Shown one piece after another: positions 17,037 to 25,510 of a DNA stretch of 46,270 nucleotides. Position 1 is the stretch's first letter; each line of letters opens with the position of its first letter. This DNA is from Streptomyces sp. AcH 505 (GTDB lineage: Bacteria; Actinomycetota; Actinomycetes; Streptomycetales; Streptomycetaceae): assembly GCF_000818175.1 (NCBI RefSeq), contig NZ_JTIY01000001.1, positions 5,464,119 through 5,510,388 of the forward strand. The letters run 5' to 3'. Position numbers and translations under genes: made by a program. Under the pieces are notes generated by a model, which searched no databases, was not told the DNA's origin, and saw only the letters and a list, made by a program, of their open reading frames with translations.

Positions 17037-17148
17037 CCGGGCGGCGGCGGCGCCTGGGCGCGACAGGACAGGTGTCAGCGCCACCGCCGCCCGGGGTTCG
17101 GGGGCCGGACTTCAGGGGTCAGGCTTCAGGGGCCGGGCTGACCCGGCC
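17037..17148 (-). terminator. Two hairpins ending the hyi-glxR operon
   Basis: On the minus strand, downstream of the glxR stop at 17157, there is first a 7-bp stem with a four-base loop (17131-17137 / 17142-17148). Then comes a 17-bp stem with a single mismatch (17037-17053 / 17078-17094). Between them the segment TTCAGGGG is repeated (17111 and 17125 region). Together they separate glxR from the katA promoter. Confidence 0.7.
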
Positions 17149-17156
17149 GCGGTGGG

Positions 17157-18047
17157 TCAGACCTGGTCGCCGGAAAGGCGCTCGACGGAGCGCAGCAGCG
17201 CGGAGTGGTCGAGGCCGCCGTCGCCCTGCGCGCGCAGGGACGCGACAAGTTGGGCCACCACGGCGCCGACCGGCAGCGCCGCGCCGACATTGCGGGCCGC
17301 GTCGGTGACGATGCCCATGTCCTTGTGGTGCAGATCGATCCGGAAGCCGGGCTTGAAGTCGCGGTTGAGGAAGTTGTCCTTCTTGCGGGTCAGCACGGTC
17401 GAGCCGGCCAGACCGCCGTTCAGCACGTCCAGCGCGGCGCTCAGGTCCACACCGGACTTCTCCAGGAAGACCACGGCCTCGGCGCACGCCTGGATGTTGA
17501 CGGCCACGATGAGCTGGTTGGCGGCCTTCACCGTCTGTCCCGAGCCGTGCGGGCCGCAGAGCACGATGGTCTTGCCCAGGGCCTCCAGCAGCGGCTTCGC
17601 CTCGTCGAAGTCGGCCTGGCCGCCGCCGACCATGATGGACAGGACGGCCTCGATCGCACCGGCCTCGCCGCCGGAGACCGGCGCGTCGAGGACGCGGATG
17701 CCCTTCTCCGCACCGGCCTTGGCCAGATCGACCGACGTCTGCGGGGTGATCGAGGACATGTCGACGAGCAGCGCGCCGCGCCTGGCGTGCGCGAGGATGC
17801 CGTCGTCGCCGTACGCGATGGCCTCGACCTGCGGCGAAGCGGGCACCATGGTGACGATGACATCGGCGTCGGCGACCGCCTCGGCGATCGAGGCGGCGGC
17901 GGCGCCGCCCGCCGCCGCCAGCCGGTCCAGCTTGTCCTGCTCCAGCGTGTAACCGGTCACCTGGTAACCGGCCTTGATCAGGTTCTCCGACATGGGCGAG
18001 CCCATGATGCCGAGACCTATCCATGCGATCTTGGGGAGCGTGCTCAT
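17157..18047 (-). CDS. glxR: Tartronate-semialdehyde reductase (2-hydroxy-3-oxopropionate reductase)
   Basis: A 296-residue beta-hydroxyacid dehydrogenase that reduces tartronate semialdehyde to D-glycerate with NAD(P)H. The Rossmann loop is IGLGIMGSPMS (10-20). The substrate motif is D121APVSGGEAGA. The catalytic lysine is K174 in VKAANQ. The C-terminal helical domain (RKKDNFLNRDFKPGFRIDLHHKDMGI) is typical of GarR/GlxR. Length equals that of the E. coli enzymes. The ATG at 18047 has AGGAAGG upstream. It lies downstream of hyi on the same strand with an 85-base gap and uses the product of Gcl, so the three genes form one pathway. MmsB-type 3-hydroxyisobutyrate dehydrogenase is a related family, but this context argues against it. 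Confidence 0.94.
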   Translation of the reverse strand: MSTLPKIAWIGLGIMGSPMSENLIKAGYQVTGYTLEQDKLDRLAAAGGAAAASIAEAVADADVIVTMVPASPQVEAIAYGDDGILAHARRGALLVDMSSITPQTSVDLAKAGAEKGIRVLDAPVSGGEAGAIEAVLSIMVGGGQADFDEAKPLLEALGKTIVLCGPHGSGQTVKAANQLIVAVNIQACAEAVVFLEKSGVDLSAALDVLNGGLAGSTVLTRKKDNFLNRDFKPGFRIDLHHKDMGIVTDAARNVGAALPVGAVVAQLVASLRAQGDGGLDHSALLRSVERLSGDQV

Positions 18048-18081
18048 GGGATGCCTTCCTGGACTCTTCTGACGTTTCTGT

Positions 18082-18121
18082 AAAGGGACCTGCCGCCGGT
18101 CCGCAAAGGGACCTGCCGCCG
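18082..18121. repeat. Direct repeat in the hyi-glxR gap
   Basis: The 17-mer AAAGGGACCTGCCGCCG occurs at 18082-18098 and again, unchanged, at 18105-18121, a period of 23 bases. It fills half of the 85-base gap between hyi and glxR. It is probably a small slippage duplication; no function is evident. Confidence 0.7.
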
Positions 18122-18132
18122 CGGGACGGGAT

Positions 18133-18972
18133 TCAGCGGGCCGCGCGCGCCTCGGCGGGCAGCCAGCCGAAGGACTCGGCGCTCGGCCGGTCGCCCGGCT
18201 TGTACTCCAGGCCGACCCAGCCGCGGTACCCCGCGTCGCGCAGCCGGTCCAGCAGCTCCTGGAGCGGCAGCGCCCCGGTGCCCGGCGCGCCACGGCCCGG
18301 GTTGTCCGCGATCTGTACGTGCCCGGCCTTGCCCGCGTACCGGTCGACGACCTCGGCCAGGTCCTCGCCGTTCATCGACAGGTGGTAGAGGTCGAGCAGG
18401 AACGAGGCGTTGCCGAGGCCGGTCGCCGCGTTCACCTTGTCGACCACCTCGACGGCCGACGGCGCGCTCACGAGCGGGTAGCGCGGCGACTCCGGCTTGT
18501 TGAGGGCTTCGACGAGCAGGGTCGCGCCGACCCGGTCGGCCGCCCGCGCGGCGAGCACCAGATTCTCCAGGGCGAGGGCGTCCTGGAGCTCGGGATCGAC
18601 GCCGTCGATCCGGTTCCCGTACAGCGCGTTCAGCGCCGTGCAGCCGACGGAGGCGGCGAACTCCGCCGCCACCTCGATATTGGCGCGGAAGCGGTCGGAC
18701 TCCTCGCCGGGCACGGAGAGCGCGCCACGGTCGGGCCCCGGCAGCTGCCCCGCGTAGAAGTTCAGCCCGACCAGCTGGGTGCCCGCGTCGTCGAGCGCCT
18801 TCTTGAGGGCGTCGAGTTCGGCCTGCGGCGGGGTGGGTGTGTCGGTCCAGGGCCACCACAGCTCGACCGCGGTGAAGCCCGCTGCGGCGGCGGCCGCCGG
18901 GCGCTCCAGGAGCGGAAGCTCGGTGTAGAGGATCGAGAGGTTCACATCGAAGCGCTGGTCTGCGTAGCCCAT
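18133..18972 (-). CDS. hyi: Hydroxypyruvate isomerase
   Basis: A 279-residue TIM-barrel protein of the AP-endonuclease-2-like sugar isomerase family. It interconverts hydroxypyruvate and tartronate semialdehyde. Features typical of Hyi: FDVNLSILYTELPLLERPAAAAAAGF at the N-terminus, VELWWPW, GLNFYAGQLPGPDRG, LLVEALN (catalytic glutamate region), FLLDLYHLSMNGED, HVQIADNPGRGAPGTG and VGLEYKPG (second glutamate). The ATG at 18972 opens the gene. The operator at 18989-19005 is so close that its right arm (CGGAAG) runs into the GGAAGGAG ribosome binding site, so a bound repressor would also block translation initiation. It is the first gene of an operon with glxR, downstream of a candidate promoter at 19049-19054. 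Confidence 0.93.
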   Translation of the reverse strand: MGYADQRFDVNLSILYTELPLLERPAAAAAAGFTAVELWWPWTDTPTPPQAELDALKKALDDAGTQLVGLNFYAGQLPGPDRGALSVPGEESDRFRANIEVAAEFAASVGCTALNALYGNRIDGVDPELQDALALENLVLAARAADRVGATLLVEALNKPESPRYPLVSAPSAVEVVDKVNAATGLGNASFLLDLYHLSMNGEDLAEVVDRYAGKAGHVQIADNPGRGAPGTGALPLQELLDRLRDAGYRGWVGLEYKPGDRPSAESFGWLPAEARAAR

Positions 18973-18988
18973 GAGGGGTCAGCTGCTC

Positions 18989-19026
18989 CTTCCGTATTGC
19001 GGAAGTTGTTTTCTGCTTAATGGAAG
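18989..19026. promoter_or_regulatory. Tandem IclR-type operators upstream of hyi-glxR
   Basis: CTTCCGTATTGCGGAAG (18989-19005) is a nearly perfect palindrome, with arms CTTCCG/CGGAAG. The weaker TTTCTGCTTAATGGAAG (19010-19026) is centred 21 bp away. Spacing and sequence match the gcl block. A possible -35 box TTGACA (read leftward at 19054-19049) lies just upstream, so the operators would cover the -10 and the transcription start. The remaining bases up to 19121 should also hold the promoter of the divergent lipoprotein gene, which I cannot place. Confidence 0.75.
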
Positions 19027-19121
19027 ACTGCCCGCGCTGCTCGGGAGCTGTCAAGTGTCCCCACCGGAATCCGCGACCACTCCGTTGTCCCGCCGTGATC
19101 TCCGTCGGGCAGGGTGGTCGG

Positions 19122-20624
19122 ATGAACGGCACATGTCTCAGGGGTCGTTGGCCGGTCGTACTGGTGGTCGTGGCCCTGGTCGCGCTGCTCGGCGGCTGTG
19201 GTGGCCTGTCGGGTGAGCCGCGCCTGAGCTTGCAGGTGCCCGAGGTTCTGTACGTGTCGACCGACCCGTCCCGCGCCCTCAGCTCGGAGAACGATCTCGA
19301 CGTCGGCCAGCGACTGACCGGCAAGGGACCCACCGACGTCTCGATCACCTTCGACATCCGGGGGCTGGCCGGGGTCGCCGTGCTCAAGCGGGGCGGGGAC
19401 CGGTGCGAGATCGACCGGATCAGGCGGCCGGTCTTCGGCTGCACCATGCGCACGGACCAGCAGCACGCGGCGTCGCAGACCTTCCATGTCGTACCGGTCA
19501 AGGGCAGCAAGGCGGGGGACACCGGCGTCGTGCGCTACACCGTGCGCGCACCCGGCGTCCCGGACGTCACCGGCCGGACCACCGTCACCGTCGGCAAGCC
19601 GACCCTCGCGGTGGAACAGCGGCCCGACCGTACGACGGTGGCGCCCGGCGGCACGGTCGGCGTCCGGCTCGTCATCCGTAACACCGGTGGCGTCCCCGCG
19701 CGGGGCGTGGCCCTCCGGATGGACGCGCGGGACGGCTTCTCGTTCGACAGCAAACACCGCAACTGCCGCTACCGGGGGGCCTCGGCGTGGTGCCGGCTGC
19801 CGGCCGCCACGGTCGTCGTCGCGCCCGGCGAGGCGTACGCGCTCGCCGTACCCGAGCGGGTCCGGGTGGCCGCCGACGCCATGTATCCCGGCGTCACCTA
19901 CTCCGCCGACGCCCTCGCGGAGGACTACACGCCCCCACCGGAGTGGGCGGCGCTCTTCACGGCGGGGTCCGGCCCTGACCTGCGGCTGGTCCCGGTCACG
20001 CCGTCCGCCCGTCCGGCGGGCGACGAACTGCACGTCGCCGTGGCCACGCACGCGGACCTCGCCGCCGTGGGAGCCACCGTCAAAGGCCCCGTCGGCAGCA
20101 GGCAGAGCATGCGGATCGGCTTCCGCACGCGCGGTCCCGGCTCCCCGCGCAACGCCCCCGTGACGGTCGGCTTCACCGTGCCGGCCGGCACCAGCGTCGT
20201 GGAGTCGCCCTACGAGCCCGAGCGCGACGAGGAGGTGCTCGACCAGCCGTGCCGGGCCCTGCGCGACGACGGCACCCCGATCACCGGGTCGGCCAGCGAA
20301 AGGCAGCCGCCCGCCCGCCGCTACGCGTGCACGGCGCCGGGCGGGAAGGTGGGACAGCTGACCCTCTTCCCCTTCACGCTGCGCATCGACCGGGACATCG
20401 CCGACCGCGGCGGCCAGGTCACCGTACGGGGAGCCGACGCGAAGCGCCCCACCCACGACGACCGGCCGGCCAACGACACGGCCGGGGTCGCCGTACGGAT
20501 CTGGCCGGGCCCCGGCTGGGCCACGTCGTCGTTCTACAGCGTGGCGGGTGTCGGATCCGGCCTGCTGCTGCTCGTGTTCGGCATCGTCCTTGTCCGCAGG
20601 CGCAGGGCCCCGAGGGGGAAATGA
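19122..20624 (+). CDS. Surface lipoprotein with C-terminal membrane helix, unknown function
   Basis: A 500-residue exported protein. The N-terminus MNGTCLRGRWPVVLVVVALV leads into a lipobox (LLGGC), so it should be lipidated. The body is beta-rich. One segment (about 160-270), PTLAVEQRPDRTTVAPGGTV with GVRLVIRNTGGVPARGVAL, looks like a DUF11/CARD-B-type Ig-like module. A second module follows at about 300-470. A C-terminal helix (GVGSGLLLLVFGIVLVRRRR) could span the membrane, which is unusual for a lipoprotein and makes the topology uncertain. Start chosen at the ATG that begins the signal peptide. It is divergent from hyi and lies between the glyoxylate and rhamnose genes, with no obvious link to either pathway. 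Confidence 0.75.
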   Translation: MNGTCLRGRWPVVLVVVALVALLGGCGGLSGEPRLSLQVPEVLYVSTDPSRALSSENDLDVGQRLTGKGPTDVSITFDIRGLAGVAVLKRGGDRCEIDRIRRPVFGCTMRTDQQHAASQTFHVVPVKGSKAGDTGVVRYTVRAPGVPDVTGRTTVTVGKPTLAVEQRPDRTTVAPGGTVGVRLVIRNTGGVPARGVALRMDARDGFSFDSKHRNCRYRGASAWCRLPAATVVVAPGEAYALAVPERVRVAADAMYPGVTYSADALAEDYTPPPEWAALFTAGSGPDLRLVPVTPSARPAGDELHVAVATHADLAAVGATVKGPVGSRQSMRIGFRTRGPGSPRNAPVTVGFTVPAGTSVVESPYEPERDEEVLDQPCRALRDDGTPITGSASERQPPARRYACTAPGGKVGQLTLFPFTLRIDRDIADRGGQVTVRGADAKRPTHDDRPANDTAGVAVRIWPGPGWATSSFYSVAGVGSGLLLLVFGIVLVRRRRAPRGK

Positions 20625-20634
20625 AATGTTTCAA
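20622..20634. promoter_or_regulatory. LacI-type operator upstream of the rhamnose regulator
   Basis: TGAAATGTTTCAA lies 41 bases before the start of the LacI-family gene. The identical 13-mer occurs in reverse at 26806-26818 upstream of rhaI, and the half-site TGAAW is shared with TGAATCGATTCA at 26708-26719. This is what a regulator controlling itself and its pathway would leave. Binding is inferred, not shown. Confidence 0.65.
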
Positions 20635-20675
20635 TAGGGGCTGCCGGTAGAGCCTCCGGCGGAGAGTGGGACGGC

Positions 20676-21686
20676 ATGGTCGGGATCAAGGATGTGGCAC
20701 GGCAGGCCGGGGTCTCCGTCGGCACGGTGTCCAATGTGATCAACCGCCCCGAGATGGTGTCCAAGGAGACCAAGGAACGGGTCCAGGCCGTCATCAAACG
20801 CCTCGGCTACGTACGCAGCGAGTCCGCGAGACAGCTCCGGGCCGGACACAGCCGCATCATGGCGCTGCTGGTGCTGGACATGGGCAACCCCTTCTTCGTG
20901 GACGTCGCACGCGGCGCCGAGTCGGCGGCGCGCGGCGCGGGACTCGGCGTCATGGTGTGCAACAGCGCCCAGGACCCGGCCGAGGAAGCGACGTACCTCT
21001 CGCTGTTCGTGGAGCACCGGGTGCGCGGCGTGCTGGTCACCCCCGTCGACTCGACCGGCGCCAACCTGGACGCGCTGCGCCAGCAGGAGATCCCCTTCGT
21101 GCTGGTGGACCGGGTGGCGGGGGAGGCCGAGGAGTGCTCCGTCTCGGTGGACGACACGGTCGGCGGCGCCCTCGCGGGACGGCATCTCATCGGCGCAGGA
21201 CACCGCACCATCGCCTACATCAGCGGCCCGCCCCACCTCCAGCAGGTGCGCGACAGACGTGCGGGCATGCTGCTCGCCCTCGCCGAGGCGGGGCTGCCGC
21301 CCGAGGCGCTGCTGGAGATCCCAGCCGACCGGCTCGACGTGGCGGCGGGCCGCGACGCGGGCGCCCGGCTGCTCGGCCTCGCGCCGCGTCCGACCGCCGT
21401 GTTCTGCGCCAACGACCTGCTGGCCCTCGGCGTGCTCCAGACGGTGTACGCGGCGGGCCTCGCCGTGCCGCAGGACCTGGCCATCGTCGGGTACGACGAC
21501 ATCGAGTTCGCCGCAGCCGCCGCCGTACCGCTGACGTCGGTGCGCCAGCCGGCCGCCGCGATGGGGCGGCTCGCCGCGGATCTGCTGCTGGAGGAGATCC
21601 GCGCCGAAGGGGCGGGCCACGAGCACCAGCATGTGGTGCTCCAGCCCGAACTGGTCGTCAGAGGGTCGAGCCGAGCCCGCCGTTGA
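20676..21686 (+). CDS. LacI family transcriptional regulator of rhamnose genes
   Basis: A 336-residue LacI/GalR repressor. The helix-turn-helix is at residues 3-22 (IKDVARQAGVSVGTVSNVIN) with the hinge helix at about 50-58 (SARQLRAGHS). A periplasmic-binding-protein-like ligand domain follows (MALLVLDMGNPFFVDVARGA; TAVFCANDLLALGVLQ; VPQDLAIVGYDDIEFA). The ATG has GGAGAG upstream. It is convergent with rhaB, the last gene of the leftward rhaI-rhaD-rhaB cluster, and no other sugar cluster is nearby. It is therefore most likely the rhamnose (or rhamnulose) responsive repressor acting on TGAAWYRWTTCA sites. Confidence 0.9.
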   Translation: MVGIKDVARQAGVSVGTVSNVINRPEMVSKETKERVQAVIKRLGYVRSESARQLRAGHSRIMALLVLDMGNPFFVDVARGAESAARGAGLGVMVCNSAQDPAEEATYLSLFVEHRVRGVLVTPVDSTGANLDALRQQEIPFVLVDRVAGEAEECSVSVDDTVGGALAGRHLIGAGHRTIAYISGPPHLQQVRDRRAGMLLALAEAGLPPEALLEIPADRLDVAAGRDAGARLLGLAPRPTAVFCANDLLALGVLQTVYAAGLAVPQDLAIVGYDDIEFAAAAAVPLTSVRQPAAAMGRLAADLLLEEIRAEGAGHEHQHVVLQPELVVRGSSRARR

Positions 21687-21697
21687 GACGCGGAGAG

Positions 21698-21732
21698 CTG
21701 CCGTACGAAGTGACGGTGGCCCGTACGGCAGC
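21698..21732. terminator. Bidirectional terminator between lacI-type gene and rhaB
   Basis: GCTGCCGTACG (21698-21708) and CGTACGGCAGC (21722-21732) form a perfect 11-bp stem with a 13-base loop. It sits in the 48-bp space between the two convergent stop codons and can serve both genes. Confidence 0.8.
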
Positions 21733-21734
21733 GC

Positions 21735-23243
21735 TCAGCCGAGCCCGACCCGCGCCGCTGCCGCCGCCCAGGCCCGTTCGTCACCGCGCGGTGTGTAGTG
21801 CCGCAAGTCCTGCGTCGCCGCCACCAGTTGGCGCATCTCGGCGCGGTCGCCGACGAGTCCCCGCGCGCGTGCCTGGACGAGGACGTTGCCGAGCGCCGTC
21901 GCCTCGGTGGGCCCCGCGACCACCGGCAGTCCCGTGGCGTCGGCGGTGAGCTGGCAGAGCAGGTCGTTACGGCTGCCGCCGCCGACCAGATGCACCACCC
22001 GGATGTCCCGGCCCGCCAGTTCGGCGGCCGCACGCAACGTGGCGCGGTGCGCCAGCGCCAGGCTTTCCAGGACGCAGCGCACCACGGCGGCCTGCCCTTC
22101 GGGGGCGCGCTGTCCCGTCCGCTCGCAGTAGGCGGCGATCCGGGCCGGCATGTCGCCGGGGGTGAGGAAATCGGGGGCGTCGGGGTCGACGAGCGCGGCG
22201 AAGGCGGGTGCGCGGGCTGCTTCGGCCAGCAGGGGCGCCAGATCGGCGGGCAGCCCCCGCGCGGCCCAGGTGCGCAGGCTCTCGGTCAGCAGCCACATCC
22301 CCATGATGTTGCGCAGGAAGCGGATCGACCCGTCGACACCGCGCTCGTTGGTGAAGTTCGCCGCGCGTGACGCCTCGGTGATCACAGGCGCAGCCAGTTC
22401 GAGGCCGGCCAGCGACCACGTACCGCACGAGATGTAGGCGAAGTCGGCTCCGGACGCGGGGACGGCGACGACGGCGGACGCGGTGTCGTGCGAAGCGACC
22501 GCCGTGACCGGGGTGTTGACGGACAGGCCGGTGGCCAGTGCCACCTCGGGCAGCAGCGTCCCCGCCGGATCGCCGGGGTGGCGGACCGGGGGCAGCAGCG
22601 CGCGGTCGACGGCGAGCCGGTCCAGCACCTGCCCCGACCAGTCGGCGGTGCGCGCGTCGAACAAGGCGGTGGTGGAGGCGTTGGTGGCCTCGGCGCCGAC
22701 GCTGCCGGTCAGCCAGTGCGTGATCAGATCGGGGATCAGCAGCAGCGTCCGCGCCTGGGGCAGGCGCGATCCGGTCCGCTCGGCGGCCAGTTGGAAAACC
22801 GTGTTGAACGGCAGATGCTGCAGCCCGCTGATCCGGTACAGCTCGTCGGCCGGCACGTCGGCCCACACCCGCGCCGCCATGCCCTCGGTGCGGGTGTCCC
22901 GGTAGTGGTACGGGTTGCCGAGCAACTCCCCTTCCGCGTCGAGGAGTCCGTAGTCCACCGCCCAGCTGTCGACGCCGATCGAGGCAGGTTCGCAGGAGCG
23001 GCCTGCCTCGGCCAGGCCGTCCAGCACCCCCTGGAAGAGACTCAGCACGTCCCAGTGGAGCCCGCCGGGCAGCCGCACCGGCCGGTTGGGGAAGCGGTGC
23101 ACCTCGCGGAGATCGAGGTACGGCGTGCCCCCGCCGCCCGCCGGGCCCACCCGGCCGACCATCACCCGTCCGCTGGTGGCGCCCAGGTCGGCGGCGGCGA
23201 AGGCCGAGTGGTCGGCGGAGGACGAACGGTGGGGGGTCGACAC
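21735..23243 (-). CDS. rhaB: Rhamnulokinase
   Basis: A 502-residue FGGY-family sugar kinase that phosphorylates L-rhamnulose at C1. The N-terminal phosphate loop is AAADLGATSGRVMVGR. Rhamnulokinase-type segments follow: RFPNRPVRLPGGLHWDVL, IGVDSWAVDYGLLD, YHYRDTRTEGM and GLQHLPFNTVFQLAAE. The second half has VTAVASHDTASAVVAVP, YISCGTWSLAGLE and VHLVGGGSRNDLLCQLTAD, the adenosine-binding FGGY signature region. The start is the GTG at 23243 with GAGG upstream. It is the third gene of the leftward rhaI-rhaD-rhaB cluster. The 100-bp gap to rhaD holds GGCGGGTAC repeats only. Confidence 0.93.
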   Translation of the reverse strand: MSTPHRSSSADHSAFAAADLGATSGRVMVGRVGPAGGGGTPYLDLREVHRFPNRPVRLPGGLHWDVLSLFQGVLDGLAEAGRSCEPASIGVDSWAVDYGLLDAEGELLGNPYHYRDTRTEGMAARVWADVPADELYRISGLQHLPFNTVFQLAAERTGSRLPQARTLLLIPDLITHWLTGSVGAEATNASTTALFDARTADWSGQVLDRLAVDRALLPPVRHPGDPAGTLLPEVALATGLSVNTPVTAVASHDTASAVVAVPASGADFAYISCGTWSLAGLELAAPVITEASRAANFTNERGVDGSIRFLRNIMGMWLLTESLRTWAARGLPADLAPLLAEAARAPAFAALVDPDAPDFLTPGDMPARIAAYCERTGQRAPEGQAAVVRCVLESLALAHRATLRAAAELAGRDIRVVHLVGGGSRNDLLCQLTADATGLPVVAGPTEATALGNVLVQARARGLVGDRAEMRQLVAATQDLRHYTPRGDERAWAAAAARVGLG

Positions 23244-23343
23244 GGTGGCTACCTCGGCGGTGCGAAACGGCGCGGACGGCGGGTACGGCGGGTACGGCGG
23301 ACACGGAGACGGCGGGGCGAACAGCTCGGCCCTGCGGGCGGGT

Positions 23344-25383
23344 TCAGCGCAGGAACGCCGCCGCCACGCCCGCGTCCACCGGCACGTGCAGCCCGGTGGT
23401 GTGGGTCAGATCGCCGCCGGTGAGCGCGAAGACGGCGTTGGCGACATGCTCGGGCAGCACCTCGCGCTTGAGCAAGGTGCGCTGCGCGTAGAACTCGCCC
23501 AGCTTCTCCTCCTCCACCCCGTAGACGGCGGCGCGCTGCGCGCCCCAGCCGGCCGCGAAGATCCCGGAGCCGCGCACCACACCGTCCGGATTGACCCCGT
23601 TGACCCTGATCCCCTCGCCCCCCAACTCCGCTGCCAGCAGCCGCACCTGGTGCGCCTGGTCGGCCTTGGTCGCCGAGTAGGCGATGTTGTTGGGGCCGGC
23701 GAAGACGGCGTTCTTCGAGACGATGTAGACGATGTCACCGCCCATCGCCTGCTCCGTCATGACCCGGGCTGCCTCCCGCGACACCAGGAACGAGCCGCGC
23801 GCCATGATGTCGTGCTGCAGGTCCCAGTCCCGCGCGGTGGTCTCCAGCAGCGGCTTCGAGATGGAGATGCCCGCGTTGTTGACGACCAGGTCGACCCCGC
23901 CGAAGGCCAGCACGGCCTGCCGGAAGGCGGCGATGATCTGCTCCTCGTCCGTCACGTCGGCGGTGACGGCCACCGCCTTGTCCGCGCCGCCCAGTTCCTT
24001 GGCGACGGTGGCGGCGTTCTCCCCGTTCAGATCCGCGACGACCACACAGGCACCCTCGGCGACCAGCCGGTGCGCCACGGCCTTGCCGATGCCGGAACCG
24101 GCCCCCGTCACCAGCGCGACCCTGGTCGCCAGCGGCTTGGGCTTCGGCATCCGCTGGAGCTTCGCCTCCTCCAGCGCCCAGTACTCGATACGGAACTTCT
24201 CCGACTCCTCGATGGGGGTGTATCGGGAGACGGCCTCGGCGCCGCGCATCACATTGATCGCGTTGAGGTAGAACTCCCCGGCGACCCGCGCCGTCTGCTT
24301 GTCCTTGCCGAACGAGAACATGCCCACGCCGGGCACGAGCACGATCGCCGGGTCGGCTCCGCGCATCGCGGGCGAGTCAGGGGTGGCGTGCCGCTCGTAG
24401 TACGCGGCGTACTCGGCGCGGTATTCCGCGTGCAACTGCCGGAGCCTGGCGGTCACTTCCTCCGCCGGCGCGGCCGGCGGCAGGTCGAGCACCAGCGGCC
24501 GGACCTTCGTGCGCAGGAAGTGGTCCGGGCAGGAGGTGCCGAGCGCGGCGAGCCGCGGATGCTCGGCGCTCGCCAGGAAGTCCAGTACGGGCTCGGTGTC
24601 GGTGAAGTGGCCGACCTGCGGCCGGTCCGTGGAAGCGAGACCGCGCAGCAGCGGCGCGAGGGCGGCGGCCCGCTCCCGCCGCTCGGCCTCGGGCAGCGCG
24701 CCGTACCCGTCCAGCGCGGGCCCGAAGGGCTCGGGCCTGCCGCGCTCCGCCAGGAAGCGCTCCGCCTCCCCGATGATGCGCAGCGAGTTGGCCTCGCACT
24801 CGTCGGAGGTACGCCCCCACGCGGTGATGCCGTGCCCGCCGAGGACACAGCCGATCGCCGCCGGGTTGGCCTCCTTGACGGCGGCGATGTCCAGCCCGAG
24901 CTGGAAGCCGGGGCGGCGCCAGTCCACCCACACCACGCTGTCCCCGAAGCACTCGCGGGTCAGTGCTGCCCCGTCGGCGGCGCAGGCCAGCGCGATGCCG
25001 GAGTCGGGGTGCAGATGGTCCACGTGCGGCGCGTCGACCAGGCCGTGCATGGCGGTGTCGATGGACGGTGCCGCGCCGCCCTTGCCGTGCAGGCAGTAGT
25101 CGAAGGCCGCGACCATCTCGTCCTCGCGCTCCACCCCCGGATAGACGTCCACCAGGGCGCGCAGCCGGTCGAGCCGCAGCACGGCCAGCCCGGACTCGCC
25201 GAGCGTGCCCAGGTCACCGCCGGACCCCTTGACCCACATCAGCTCGGTGTCGGTGCCGCTCACCGGGTCGGTGGCCGTGCCCTTGGCGGACGTGTTGCCG
25301 CCCGCGTAGTTGGTGTTGCGCGGGTCGGCGCCCAAGCGGTTGGAACGCGCGAGCAGCGCCGATGCCTCGGGGTGGGACGTCAT
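23344..25383 (-). CDS. rhaD: Bifunctional rhamnulose-1-phosphate aldolase / short-chain alcohol dehydrogenase
   Basis: A 679-residue fusion. Residues 1 to about 400 form a class II aldolase (NTNYAGGNTSAKGT; HPDSG; GGHGITAWG with its zinc histidines) that splits rhamnulose-1-phosphate into DHAP and L-lactaldehyde. Residues from about 425 form a classical SDR: VALVTGAGSGIGKAVAHRLV as cofactor loop, NNAGIS, catalytic Ser and YSATK (YxxxK). This half probably oxidises or reduces lactaldehyde. The fusion is the known bacterial RhaD/RhaE-type protein found in many Actinobacteria and Rhizobia. The ATG at 25383 has GAAGGA upstream. It sits between rhaI and rhaB on the same strand. Confidence 0.94.
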   Translation of the reverse strand: MTSHPEASALLARSNRLGADPRNTNYAGGNTSAKGTATDPVSGTDTELMWVKGSGGDLGTLGESGLAVLRLDRLRALVDVYPGVEREDEMVAAFDYCLHGKGGAAPSIDTAMHGLVDAPHVDHLHPDSGIALACAADGAALTRECFGDSVVWVDWRRPGFQLGLDIAAVKEANPAAIGCVLGGHGITAWGRTSDECEANSLRIIGEAERFLAERGRPEPFGPALDGYGALPEAERRERAAALAPLLRGLASTDRPQVGHFTDTEPVLDFLASAEHPRLAALGTSCPDHFLRTKVRPLVLDLPPAAPAEEVTARLRQLHAEYRAEYAAYYERHATPDSPAMRGADPAIVLVPGVGMFSFGKDKQTARVAGEFYLNAINVMRGAEAVSRYTPIEESEKFRIEYWALEEAKLQRMPKPKPLATRVALVTGAGSGIGKAVAHRLVAEGACVVVADLNGENAATVAKELGGADKAVAVTADVTDEEQIIAAFRQAVLAFGGVDLVVNNAGISISKPLLETTARDWDLQHDIMARGSFLVSREAARVMTEQAMGGDIVYIVSKNAVFAGPNNIAYSATKADQAHQVRLLAAELGGEGIRVNGVNPDGVVRGSGIFAAGWGAQRAAVYGVEEEKLGEFYAQRTLLKREVLPEHVANAVFALTGGDLTHTTGLHVPVDAGVAAAFLR

Positions 25384-25431
25384 GGCGTGGATTCCTTCGG
25401 TTCCTGGCGGCAGGTCTTGGCGGGAGGGAGA

Positions 25432-25492
25432 GACGGAACAAGGGGGAGACGGAAGAAGGGGGGACGTGGCGAGAGGGCGACGGAACAGGGGG
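25432..25492. repeat. Homopurine repeats in the rhaI-rhaD gap
   Basis: The 127-bp gap between rhaI and rhaD contains three imperfect copies of GACGGAASAAGGGGG (25432-25447, 25448-25464, 25479-25492) on the plus strand. The coding (minus) strand is therefore polypyrimidine. The tract could form a triplex or G-quadruplex, or simply be slippage-prone sequence. No gene is visible in it. Confidence 0.6.
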
Positions 25493-25510
25493 CGGGAAGG
25501 GCCGTACGGC

